Origin: Persephonella hydrogeniphila
GTDB lineage: Bacteria > Aquificota > Aquificia > Aquificales > Hydrogenothermaceae
Length of the DNA: 64,000 nt
Direction of reading: 5' to 3'
Assembly: GCF_900215515.1 (NCBI RefSeq)
Contig: NZ_OBEI01000001.1
Span: 434,001-498,000 of the forward strand
Every line of letters starts with the position of its first letter. Position 1 is the stretch's first letter. This document shows positions 33,606 to 42,523 of this stretch, in pieces. The position numbers were made by a program, and so were the translations under genes. The notes beneath the pieces are model-generated. The model ran no database searches. It was given only the letters and a program-made list of their open reading frames with translations, and was not told where the DNA came from.

Positions 33606-35133
33606 AGATCATCTTATGAGAAAATTTATATAACTTTTTTGCTTTTTCGTTTTCTGGATTCAGATACAAGGCCTGATTTAACAAAAATAATGCCTGCTCA
33701 TAACCTTTTAGTTTGATATATATTATAGCTTCCTCTGTATACAGGGAACTTTTTTTTATCTTATCTTCTGTTCTTTGAATCTTTTTTCTTATGCTACAAA
33801 CCTGGTAAGAATACGCTTTCCTATCCTTTTCTATATTTACAGTTTTAGCATCAACAGGAAAGAAAACAATTATTGAGAATAAAAATACAGGAAGTATATA
33901 TACAAGTTTTTTCTGCTTATTAACAGTTGCAAAACTGTTTAAAAATATGCCTGTATATACTATTAGAGGAAGTACAAGGGGAAGTCTATATCTATCTGTC
34001 ACAAAAAATAGTAAAACTGTAATGGTATACAGAATAAACAATAAATGAACAGGTAGGTACTTTTTATCTCTGATAGCAAACAAAAATCCTGATAAACCAA
34101 AAACAGATAAAACCCCAAAAGTAATCGAAAATCTCAAAAGCCTGTTTTTTTCTTTAATAAAGTTTTTATCTATATTGTTGGGAATATCATAATTGTTAAA
34201 AACAAGAAAAAGTTTTTTAAGCTCTAAAAATAGCCACTTATCAGGGTCAGAGATTATATAAGATAAAGCTTTATCGCGCCAGTACTTATTCACTTCAGAA
34301 GGTTTTAGTTTTTTACCCATTTCTTTTTCAGCCACTTTTCTTCCATCAAAGTAATGTCCAAAAGCAGAAGCCCTAATGTTTGGAACTCTGTAATAACCTC
34401 CCTGCGTGTAAGGAGAGTTACCTATATAGAAATGAATACCTCCTATTCCACTTACCAGAATAAAATCTCTAACAGCAGTGTAGTTCCTATAGGTAACTAT
34501 AGATAAAACAATAATAACAGGTATAACAAATAGCATCCCTTTTCTGATATCTTTTATTATCAAAAATACAAAAAAAGAAAAAAGAACAGGTAAAAAGTTT
34601 ATGTATATTAAAGAAGAAAAGATTAAAAAAAGACCTGATACTACAGGAAAGAATTTTTGATTTTTGTTAATTGCTTTTAGATAAAAATAGAACCCCCAAA
34701 AGATAAAAAATATACCTGATGTCGTTTTTAAGGCTGTAGTATCATAGACAACAAAAATATCTAAAAAACCAACAGACAAAGCTATAATGAAGGAGACTGT
34801 TTTATTTCCAAAAATCAGTTTTCCCATCAGGTATGCACAAACAGGAACTGTTGAACCTAAAAAAATGTTTATTATTCTGAGTATTTCAGGGGAGAAAATT
34901 CCGTTTAAAAAGCCATAGATTGGAGAAAAATAAAATACCTCTTCAGAGTATAGAAAGAAATTTTTATCTATAAACTTTCCAATAAAATAATAAAAATCTT
35001 CGTCTGTATTCGGAAAAGGGCACTCAGGGAGATTTACAATGATGAAATTTAAATATCTGAAAGAGAGTGCTGTAAAAAAAAGAAATAAGAGCAGGAAGAA
35101 CTCCCTGCTCTTTAACCAATTACTATCTACCAA
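33592..35133 (-). CDS. GT-C type membrane glycosyltransferase-like protein with TPR tail
   Basis: The 513-residue protein has about ten to twelve hydrophobic segments. The first periplasmic loop carries [20 protein letters not shown], an acidic pair typical of GT-C (PMT/ArnT-like) enzymes that use polyprenyl-phosphate sugars. [20 protein letters not shown] and a W-rich loop ([22 protein letters not shown]) resemble the large loop of that family. The C-terminal 45 residues look like one tetratricopeptide unit ([23 protein letters not shown]). It overlaps the 483-residue lipoprotein gene by 11 nt. It may glycosylate surface proteins such as its two lipoprotein neighbours; this is unproven. Confidence 0.7.
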   Translation of the reverse strand: MVDSNWLKSREFFLLLFLFFTALSFRYLNFIIVNLPECPFPNTDEDFYYFIGKFIDKNFFLYSEEVFYFSPIYGFLNGIFSPEILRIINIFLGSTVPVCAYLMGKLIFGNKTVSFIIALSVGFLDIFVVYDTTALKTTSGIFFIFWGFYFYLKAINKNQKFFPVVSGLFLIFSSLIYINFLPVLFSFFVFLIIKDIRKGMLFVIPVIIVLSIVTYRNYTAVRDFILVSGIGGIHFYIGNSPYTQGGYYRVPNIRASAFGHYFDGRKVAEKEMGKKLKPSEVNKYWRDKALSYIISDPDKWLFLELKKLFLVFNNYDIPNNIDKNFIKEKNRLLRFSITFGVLSVFGLSGFLFAIRDKKYLPVHLLFILYTITVLLFFVTDRYRLPLVLPLIVYTGIFLNSFATVNKQKKLVYILPVFLFSIIVFFPVDAKTVNIEKDRKAYSYQVCSIRKKIQRTEDKIKKSSLYTEEAIIYIKLKGYEQALFLLNQALYLNPENEKAKKLYKFSHKMIFNSF

Positions 35134-36574
35134 CGCCTTGATAAATATCCTGTAAAAGATTTAGATCCTCTGTAAGTATTTCGTCTGCCACTGCTTTGAA
35201 TGGGTATACACATATATGGAGAGTCCCTTCTTCGTGCTCTTTAACGAAAAATACCAAACCGTCTTCCCAGTTTATATTTCCATCTCCATTTGTGTCATCA
35301 TTCTGATCTATAACTCCATCAAGATTGTAATCACATTCCCAGTTTTGATTACAACTTGCATAATGTTCTGTGTATTCCACCCAATAGTTTGTAGTATTCA
35401 GATAAGCATTTCTGTAACAACCATTCTGATCTATAGATTGAGTGTTTATACCTTTAGAACTTACTATTTTATCTATCGTCCCCTTCAATCCTGTGTATGA
35501 TACTGTATTTTGTGGACATGGGAAAGTATTTTGAAAGTCTGGATCCCATGCACAAATTTTCTGTCTTAAGAAATTAGAATTATTAAATGCAACCTCTACA
35601 AATATACCCTCCATAGTATTTGGTCCAGTTACATATGATTTTACAAATCTATTTTCGATATCACTTATAACATCTGTCCCGTCATCTTGGTATAGAGAGA
35701 ACGAATCTTGAGGAATATAGCTATCTGTATAACTACGGTAGGCATCATAAAGAGGATTTGTTCCATAAATGAAAACTATTCTGTACCATAAGTTGTTGTC
35801 ATTATCAGTATAAGGAGATAGAGGGATTCCATCTGTTTCTACAGCATTGTTAGAGATATTAGGTCCTATCAGCTGCAGTATGTAGTCAAATTTATCATAA
35901 AAAAAGCAGTATGTAGTATCCTGACAACTGTTATCTATATCTGGGTATAGATCTGCGCCTGTGTATAGATTACTTCCTTTTATAAGAAGATCATAGTCTT
36001 CCTTCCAGCCAGGTTTAGTTTCATCAACAGAGGCAGGAGTAAATATCCTTTTTTGTATTACAAAGTAATTAAAACTTTCTTGAGAATCTGTTTTAATCTT
36101 ATTAAACACGATTGGAGAAGGATTGTTTGAACTATCAACAAATTCCCACATTGCATGACCTATCATATTAATAACAAAGGAGTTATTTCCTTCAGCAAGG
36201 TGTAACTCAGTATAAATCTCGTCAAGCCTTGTTCCTACACAGAGTGTGCTTCCATCAATAATGTCATAACCGTCATATCCTTTAAGGTGCAGAAATCCCC
36301 TATCAGGAGCCACATTCTGTATCACAGCCTGATTGTTATTTGAAGTCAAAACTCCATTTATCCATCTTCCATCATTATCATAAAACTCATACTCTATGCA
36401 CTGGATATTCTGGGAAATAAACTGGGAGGATATATTCTTGCTTTTAAACTTAACAGATAGCGTTAGAGATGCATCTTTTTGGGAAGTACTGTTAGTATCT
36501 CCTGAGCCTGTACATGATAAATACAACATTGGAATTGCCATTACAATTAAAAACATTATATATCTAATCTTCAT
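35123..36574 (-). CDS. Lipoprotein with EF-hand/dockerin-like calcium loop
   Basis: The 483-residue protein begins with a lipoprotein signal (MKIRYIMFLIVMAIPMLYLS followed by the lipidated Cys at 21). It has no domain I can name with certainty. A tandem calcium-loop motif near the C-terminus (CDYNLDGVIDQNDD, then TNGDGNINWEDG) follows the DxNxDGxIDxxD pattern of dockerin/EF-hand repeats. Several cysteines suggest disulfides in an extracytoplasmic setting. It follows the 926-residue lipoprotein by 13 nt and overlaps the membrane glycosyltransferase by 11 nt. Confidence 0.7.
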   Translation of the reverse strand: MKIRYIMFLIVMAIPMLYLSCTGSGDTNSTSQKDASLTLSVKFKSKNISSQFISQNIQCIEYEFYDNDGRWINGVLTSNNNQAVIQNVAPDRGFLHLKGYDGYDIIDGSTLCVGTRLDEIYTELHLAEGNNSFVINMIGHAMWEFVDSSNNPSPIVFNKIKTDSQESFNYFVIQKRIFTPASVDETKPGWKEDYDLLIKGSNLYTGADLYPDIDNSCQDTTYCFFYDKFDYILQLIGPNISNNAVETDGIPLSPYTDNDNNLWYRIVFIYGTNPLYDAYRSYTDSYIPQDSFSLYQDDGTDVISDIENRFVKSYVTGPNTMEGIFVEVAFNNSNFLRQKICAWDPDFQNTFPCPQNTVSYTGLKGTIDKIVSSKGINTQSIDQNGCYRNAYLNTTNYWVEYTEHYASCNQNWECDYNLDGVIDQNDDTNGDGNINWEDGLVFFVKEHEEGTLHICVYPFKAVADEILTEDLNLLQDIYQGVGR

Positions 36575-36587
36575 CTTTTTTCCTCCC

Positions 36588-39368
36588 TTATTGAATTGTT
36601 ATAGTGGAGTCTGAAGATACACCGTAAACAATATCAATCTCTTTCTGTGTTGAATGACCTGTCTCATCAGTTACTATAATCTTTACTGTATATCTGTCTC
36701 CAGTAGATGGAGAAAGCTGGGTGAAATCTATAGTTATAGAATCACAACCATCTGTAGAATACACAGGATCATTAGATTGAACCGGTGAACCATTTATGTA
36801 CCATTCACATGTATAGTTTTGGTTTTCTGGTTCGGTTATATATGCGTAAACAGTAGATTGATCCTCGTCTATAACATACTGAGGATCAGCCCACAGGAAT
36901 ACACGGGGAGGTTTGTCCTGTACCTTGACAGTAAAAGTTTTTTCCACTGGCTGGGGATGGTTTCCGTCATTTACTTCAAGTTTTAGTATACACTCTGTAA
37001 CTCCAGCAGGAATATCGAAATCATAATAAACAAAATTTATGTTTCCAGTTCCTGTTCCTGTTTGCCACTGGGTAAACTGCCCAGTTCCGCAGTCGTAAAG
37101 TATTGTATAGCTGAGGTTATCTCCATCGTAATCATATATACTTCCATAGACATCCACATTTATGCTTGCGTTTGGAACAACCCGTGGTTGTGTGTAAAAA
37201 CTGTGTATACGTGGAAGAGCATTACCTGAATATACATCAACAGAACCTACATATATATTAGAACTTTGAGCTCCCTTTGAATCTTCAAACTGAATGAATA
37301 TTTCATAAATTCCATCCTGTAATCCAGTGGTGTCCACAGATATCAGTTGATTGGTAGAAGATTGGAGTTGTCCTGTTTCTGTTTTTACTGGACTTCCAGA
37401 GTTCACAAATTTTAGTACGTATGAAATTGGATAATCTCCTTCAACATCCCACACATAAATTTCAATCTTTACAGGATTACCTACTTTTACCACATCGGTT
37501 AACAGATCTCCATATCCATATGGAGGAATGTTATATACTTCAATATCCCTTAATATAGCTTTATTATTTGAATCTGCTGTTTCATTGTTTTCTACGTTTC
37601 CATTAACATTAAATGTAATAGGTGAAATGAGATTGTAATCAGAGTAAAGTTCTAAATCTATTCCACAAGGTACCAATGCAATGTACTTTCCTTGTGTATC
37701 TGTTTTTATAAATTGATAAAAATCCATATTTTGGGAAGATATCCATACGGAAACATTTTCTCTTCCTTCTCCTGAATTTTTATCAATAATTCTTCCTTCA
37801 ACAGAACATCCGTAAGGATTTGTTATAGTTATTGTTTTTTCACAATTTGATCCAAGGACTACTATTCCTCCACTCTGTCTAACATGAGTAAAAGGATTTT
37901 CAAAGATTATCTCACCTTCTGGAGGAAGGCAGTACTTTAGAGTCTCGGCATCTGCAGTTCCGTCAGATAAAGTATGCCCTCTCCAAAATTCTATACAATA
38001 GTTGTTTGTAGGTATAATAGATAGATAAGTAGAAACAGGATTTCCCTTATCGTCCTTTATAGTAATCTTACAGGAAACTGTATCTGCAGCTGGTTTTATA
38101 TAATCAAGATTTTTCCAGCTAAGTTCAGGATTTGTTACACTTATTACAGCATAAGCTTCATTGCTAACTGAACATATTTCAGACTCATCTGTATATATAT
38201 CATTTCCTTGACAGCTTACATCTTCAGGTTGATTATCCCCATTTACATCAATACACGCCGGACTATTGGAATTCTGGGTACAAGGATCGGCATCTATACA
38301 TCCATTTTTTATAATATAGTCCCAAGGAGTATCTATAGTATACTCATCTTCTCCTGCTTCGTAATATGTTACCGATCCACTCTTAACAAAAATCCCTTCG
38401 CCAGCTTTAACCCATGCACCTTTGTCAAAATCAAAAGCGTAAAAGGTAAACTGTACTCCTTCTCTGGAACTATCTTCATCTAAAGAGTTAAGTATATTTC
38501 TTAGTTTTATAATCTGGGTACAATCAACATTTCGTAAAATTCTGAAAAATTCACCAAGTTCATCTTTTGCTATCTGTGTAGAAACTGAAGTCTTAAATGG
38601 GTTTTCTCCTGTATTAGGATCCTTTATTTCAAAATAATCAAAACCAAAAGATACAAGTTCCCCACCACCGTCAAAATCTTCTCCTGGGAAACTCTGGTAA
38701 TCCTCAGGATTGGAAGGGGTATATCCCCTATATGATAGTTCAACAACATCAGTTCCAGATTGAAGTTTAGAAACAGGAATTGATACCTCAAAAAGGAGTT
38801 TTCCTGCAGACTGTACAGAGATATTCCTGTTGACAATGGATTTTATATTACCTCTTTCATCTTTGAAAAAGCCAACCCTAAAAACATTATTTTCAGATGA
38901 TGCAATATTAATTTCATTTAGATTTACTATTTGCTTCAGTGTAGTCTGCATATCTATTGATATAAAAAGATTTTTCAAATCTTCAGGTGATGAGTAATCG
39001 ATAGTTTTAGAACTCTCCGTATAACCTTCTTTTTGAGCTATTACAACAATTTTTCCACCATCTCTGGAAAGAGGAACAGAGATACCAAAAAATCCATCTT
39101 TTTCTGTTGTGTTTATCCTCCCCAGTTCATTACCATTCTTGTCTAAAGAAATAGCTGTGATTAATGCAGGTTTTTCTGTTGCTTGCTGTGTAGAGATCCC
39201 ATCAGTTTTTATTGTTCCTGAAATAGTCCCTTCTAAAGAGGTGATCTCTTCAGAAGGTGGTGAAGTAGAGGTACCTGTGCTGCCACCTCCCCCTTCAAAA
39301 CAGGAGTTCATAAAAATAGAGCCAATAACTCCAAAAGGTAAAATAAACAGCAAAGGGTTTTTTTTCAT
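36588..39368 (-). CDS. Large surface lipoprotein with Ig-like/regulatory beta domains
   Basis: The 926-residue protein has a lipoprotein signal ending FMNS-Cys23, followed by a glycine/serine-rich spacer. Visible parts are carboxypeptidase-regulatory-like beta domains (EGTISGTIKTDG, then GFFGISVPLSRDGGKIVVIAQKEGY; another at GCSVEGRIIDKNSGEGRENV). A calcium-loop-like DVNGDNQPED is near residue 373. The C-terminal third holds PKD/cadherin-like Ig repeats (VWDVEGDYPISYVLKF, IYDYDGDNLSYTILYD, then ADPQYVIDEDQ). It is probably an outer-surface adhesin or carbohydrate-contacting protein. It heads the three-gene operon. Confidence 0.72.
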   Translation of the reverse strand: MKKNPLLFILPFGVIGSIFMNSCFEGGGGSTGTSTSPPSEEITSLEGTISGTIKTDGISTQQATEKPALITAISLDKNGNELGRINTTEKDGFFGISVPLSRDGGKIVVIAQKEGYTESSKTIDYSSPEDLKNLFISIDMQTTLKQIVNLNEINIASSENNVFRVGFFKDERGNIKSIVNRNISVQSAGKLLFEVSIPVSKLQSGTDVVELSYRGYTPSNPEDYQSFPGEDFDGGGELVSFGFDYFEIKDPNTGENPFKTSVSTQIAKDELGEFFRILRNVDCTQIIKLRNILNSLDEDSSREGVQFTFYAFDFDKGAWVKAGEGIFVKSGSVTYYEAGEDEYTIDTPWDYIIKNGCIDADPCTQNSNSPACIDVNGDNQPEDVSCQGNDIYTDESEICSVSNEAYAVISVTNPELSWKNLDYIKPAADTVSCKITIKDDKGNPVSTYLSIIPTNNYCIEFWRGHTLSDGTADAETLKYCLPPEGEIIFENPFTHVRQSGGIVVLGSNCEKTITITNPYGCSVEGRIIDKNSGEGRENVSVWISSQNMDFYQFIKTDTQGKYIALVPCGIDLELYSDYNLISPITFNVNGNVENNETADSNNKAILRDIEVYNIPPYGYGDLLTDVVKVGNPVKIEIYVWDVEGDYPISYVLKFVNSGSPVKTETGQLQSSTNQLISVDTTGLQDGIYEIFIQFEDSKGAQSSNIYVGSVDVYSGNALPRIHSFYTQPRVVPNASINVDVYGSIYDYDGDNLSYTILYDCGTGQFTQWQTGTGTGNINFVYYDFDIPAGVTECILKLEVNDGNHPQPVEKTFTVKVQDKPPRVFLWADPQYVIDEDQSTVYAYITEPENQNYTCEWYINGSPVQSNDPVYSTDGCDSITIDFTQLSPSTGDRYTVKIIVTDETGHSTQKEIDIVYGVSSDSTITIQ

Positions 39369-39535
39369 AACTTTCCTCCCCTCTGAGAATGTTTAATAGG
39401 CTTTTATTAATATTTTTTAATGATATTATCGTTTGGATAAAGTTTTCAATACGACAAAAATGTATAAAAAAAGGAAAATTATTGAAAATAGCCAGCTTGA
39501 GAAGGTTATTCCTTTAAAAAATTGATGATAAAAGT

Positions 39536-40225
39536 TCAGATTAGCCCCTCCTGATTAAATGAGAAATACCCTTTTTTACCTATTATGATATGATCCAACA
39601 GTTCAAAACCCATTTTTAATGACAAATCTTTTATATTTTTTGTGAAAGAAATATCTTCAGTGGAAGGTTCAGGACTTCCTTCAGGATGATTGTGAACCAT
39701 AATTATTCCATAAGCATTGTATTTTAAAGCAGATATAAAAATATCTCTGGGCTTTATGTTGAGAACATTAAGAGAACCGACAGCAACTGTTTCCTCCCCT
39801 AAAAGTTGATTCATGGTATTTGTGTAAAGTACTATCATATTTTCCCTTTTTTCTCTGGACAACCATTTTAGGTAGGAATAAACATCTTCAGGACTATTAA
39901 ATACAAGTTTATCCTGTTCTTCCTCTATCCTCCTTAATATTTCTGCTACAGCAAGTATCTGTAAAGCTTTAGCTTTTCCTATACCTTTTATTTTTAAGAG
40001 ATCTTCTAAACTTATATTTTTTAAATCTGGTAATTTTTTGTCTCTTAAAATCTTATCTGCGAGACCTATAACATTGAGATCTTTAGTTCCCTGTCCTATA
40101 AGTATTGCAAGAAGTTCTCCATCTGAGAGAGATTTTATCCCATATCTGAGGGCTTTTTCCCTCGGGAGAAGGTCTTCAGGGAGCTCTTTTATCTTTTTTT
40201 TGTAGATATATTTTTTAAATTCCAT
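39536..40225 (-). CDS. radC: RadC/UPF0758 family JAB-domain protein
   Basis: The 229-residue protein has an N-terminal helix-hairpin-helix-like part (LPREKALRYGIKSLSDGELLAILIGQG, then LLKIKGIGKAKALQILAVAEI). A C-terminal JAB/MPN+ metal site follows: VHNHPEGSPEPSTEDISFTKNI gives the HxHP-x7-SxxD pattern. The older assignment to DNA repair in E. coli is not supported biochemically, and the role is unclear. It is upstream of the surface lipoprotein operon (167 nt away) and divergent from the cyclophilin gene. Confidence 0.9.
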   Translation of the reverse strand: MEFKKYIYKKKIKELPEDLLPREKALRYGIKSLSDGELLAILIGQGTKDLNVIGLADKILRDKKLPDLKNISLEDLLKIKGIGKAKALQILAVAEILRRIEEEQDKLVFNSPEDVYSYLKWLSREKRENMIVLYTNTMNQLLGEETVAVGSLNVLNIKPRDIFISALKYNAYGIIMVHNHPEGSPEPSTEDISFTKNIKDLSLKMGFELLDHIIIGKKGYFSFNQEGLI

Positions 40226-40300
40226 AGATTTTCCTTTTTACTTTACAGACTGATTTCAGTTATATTATGTAATAAATATACATCTTGCAAGGAGAAAGAG

Positions 40301-40873
40301 ATGAAAAAAGTATTATCTGTTATTTTTGCACTGTTTATAAGTTTACAATCTTTTGCAAAGGATAACCCTGTAGTTGTTATAAAAACAAATATGGGAGATA
40401 TATATGTAGAGCTTTATCCGGATAAAGCTCCAAAAACAGTGGAGAACTTTCTTACCTATGTAAAAGAAGGTTTCTATAACGGACTTATATTCCACAGAGT
40501 TGTTAAAGGTTTCGTTATTCAGGGAGGAGGTTTTGATAAAGATTTAAAGTACAAAAAACCTAACCATCCACCTGTAAAAAATGAATCAAATAATGGTCTT
40601 TCTAATCTTAGAGGAACGATTGCGATGGCACGTACTTCAGATCCCCACAGTGCTACAACACAGTTTTACATAAATCTCGCCGATAACACATTTTTAGATT
40701 ATGGCAGAAATCCTCAAAAATGGGGATACACAGTATTTGGGAAGGTTATAAAAGGGATGGATGTTGTTGACGAGATAGCACAGGTTCCTGTTATGAATGT
40801 AGGCTGGATGGTTAATGTTCCTGTTAGACCTGTTATTATCGAAAAAATAGAGATCGTGAAAAAGAAAAATTAA
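40301..40873 (+). CDS. Secreted cyclophilin-type peptidyl-prolyl isomerase
   Basis: The 190-residue protein has a signal peptide (about 1-19, MKKVLSVIFALFISLQSFA) and a cyclophilin domain: VVIKTNMGDIYVELYPDKAP, then LIFHRVVKGFVIQGG with the catalytic-site HR and QGG, RGTIAMAR and TQFYINLADN. It is probably periplasmic, like PpiA, and helps fold envelope proteins. The ribosome site AAGGAG precedes the ATG. Its stop overlaps the end of the convergent hyuB-like gene by 4 nt. Confidence 0.92.
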   Translation: MKKVLSVIFALFISLQSFAKDNPVVVIKTNMGDIYVELYPDKAPKTVENFLTYVKEGFYNGLIFHRVVKGFVIQGGGFDKDLKYKKPNHPPVKNESNNGLSNLRGTIAMARTSDPHSATTQFYINLADNTFLDYGRNPQKWGYTVFGKVIKGMDVVDEIAQVPVMNVGWMVNVPVRPVIIEKIEIVKKKN

Positions 40874-42432
40874 GAAGAAGGTCTTCCGTAGCCCCCTCCA
40901 CCGGGGGTTTCTATTATGATAATATCTCCTTTTTTCAGTTTCCTGTGGAATTTTGAACTTTCTACTATTTTTTTCCCGTTATGGATAACTATATTTCTTC
41001 CTACTTCTCCCGGTTCACCTCCAAAAAGACCGTAAGGTGGTATTCTCCTCCTTTCAGATATCACAGTGACCTCTGCATCTGTCAGAATCTTTATACTTCT
41101 TATAATTCCACTTCCACCCTTAAATAAACCGTTTCCACCAGAATTTTTCCTTATAGAGTACTTTTCGACTATAAATGGGTATTCAAATTCAAGAGCTTCT
41201 ATAGGCGTGTTCAGTGTATTAGTCATGTGTGACTGTATTGCAGATTCTCCATTTCCTTTAGAGGAACCTCCCATTCCTCCTCCTATAGTTTCATAGTATG
41301 TGAAGGGTTTTCCATTATCAGGATTTATTCCTCCAATAGTTATATTATTCATAGTCCCCTGACTTGCCGCCGGTATTTCCTCTGGTAATGCTTTTGAGAG
41401 AGCTCCTAAAACTACATCAACAATCCTCTGGGATGTTTCTACGTTTCCTGCAGATACCGGAGATGGGTGTGTACAGTCAACGACTGTTCCTTTTTTGGTT
41501 ATTATCTTTACTGGTTTAAAACAGCCAGTATTGGTTGGAATATCTTTTCCAGCTAAAGATCTGAAAACATAATAAACGGCGGATACAGTTATTGCCCTTA
41601 CAGCATTAATTCCCCCTTCGGTCTGTTTGTCACTGTCTGAAAAATCAACAACAGCTTCATCTCCCTTTATATCTATTCTTACGGATATCTTTATATCTTT
41701 GTTTTTTAAACCATCATCTTCCATATAATCTGTGAAAGTGTAAGTTCCGTCTGGTATCTGTTTTATCTTATTCCTCATTATTCTTTCTGAGTATTTATTA
41801 AGAGCATCCATATAAAAAGTAACTGTTTGTATAGAGTATTTCCCAACAAGTTCTTTTAATCTCTTTATACCTGTCAAATTTGCAGATATCTGGGCTAAGA
41901 AATCTCCTTCTCTTTCTTCTGGAGTTCTTGTATTTGTTTTTATAATTGAAAGAATTTCTTTGTCTATCTTTCCTCTTTTCATTATTTTTACAGGTGGTAT
42001 TATTATTCCTTCCTGAAAGATGGAACTGGAAAGTGGCATAGAGCCTGAAGATATTCCTCCAACATCTGCATGGTGTGCCCTATTTGCAACAAAAAATCTA
42101 AGTTCTCCCTCTATAAAAACAGGTGCCACAACGGTTATATCAGGTAAATGACTACCTCCTCTATAAGGGTCATTTAACACAACCATATCCCCTTCTTCAA
42201 AACTGGCAGATTCTATGGCAGATTTAACTGAAAGTGGCATTGAGCCCAGATGAACAGGTATATGTGCCGCCTGTGCAACAAGATCTCCTTCACTATCGAA
42301 GATAGCACAGGAAAAATCTCTTCTCTCTTTTATATTTGGTGAGAAAGATGTCCTCTGAAGTAAAACACCCATCTCTTCTGCTATGGCAGAAAATCTATTT
42401 TTGAAAACTTCAAGAAGAATAGGATCTACCAT
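40870..42432 (-). CDS. Hydantoinase B/oxoprolinase family protein
   Basis: The 520-residue protein matches the HyuB family throughout: NRFSAIAEEMGVLLQRTSFS, RDFSCAIFDSEGDLVAQAAHIPVHLGSMP, VVLNDPYRGGSHLPDI, ANRAHHADVGGISSGSMP, HPSPVSAGNVETSQRIVD, and the glycine-rich tail TPGGGGYG. It pairs with HyuA as the second subunit of ATP-dependent cyclic-amide hydrolases (5-oxoprolinase, N-methylhydantoinase) or the related carboxylases of acetone and acetophenone. The substrate cannot be told from sequence. No acetone carboxylase gamma subunit is near. A 29-residue membrane peptide gene lies between it and hyuA. Confidence 0.88.
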   Translation of the reverse strand: MVDPILLEVFKNRFSAIAEEMGVLLQRTSFSPNIKERRDFSCAIFDSEGDLVAQAAHIPVHLGSMPLSVKSAIESASFEEGDMVVLNDPYRGGSHLPDITVVAPVFIEGELRFFVANRAHHADVGGISSGSMPLSSSIFQEGIIIPPVKIMKRGKIDKEILSIIKTNTRTPEEREGDFLAQISANLTGIKRLKELVGKYSIQTVTFYMDALNKYSERIMRNKIKQIPDGTYTFTDYMEDDGLKNKDIKISVRIDIKGDEAVVDFSDSDKQTEGGINAVRAITVSAVYYVFRSLAGKDIPTNTGCFKPVKIITKKGTVVDCTHPSPVSAGNVETSQRIVDVVLGALSKALPEEIPAASQGTMNNITIGGINPDNGKPFTYYETIGGGMGGSSKGNGESAIQSHMTNTLNTPIEALEFEYPFIVEKYSIRKNSGGNGLFKGGSGIIRSIKILTDAEVTVISERRRIPPYGLFGGEPGEVGRNIVIHNGKKIVESSKFHRKLKKGDIIIIETPGGGGYGRPSS

Positions 42433-42433
42433 A

Positions 42434-42523
42434 TCACTCTCCGTAAAAAAGAAAAGCCGTTGTTATTCCCAGTATAAAAATCCATAGCCCAAAAGGAATA
42501 AAAAGTAGTTTACTTTTTTCCAT
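42434..42523 (-). CDS. 29-residue single-helix membrane peptide between hyuA and hyuB
   Basis: The small ORF starts at an ATG (42523) inside the last codons of hyuA, overlapping it by 14 nt, and stops one base before the hyuB ATG. The product starts MEKSKLLFIPFGLWI and is a single hydrophobic helix (about residues 5-27) with a charged N-terminus and an acidic end (YGE). The tight packing argues that it is translated by coupling. Without it, hyuA and hyuB would have a 77-nt gap, unlike other junctions in this genome. The function is unknown; it may tether the HyuAB complex to the membrane. Confidence 0.55.
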   Translation of the reverse strand: MEKSKLLFIPFGLWIFILGITTAFLFYGE

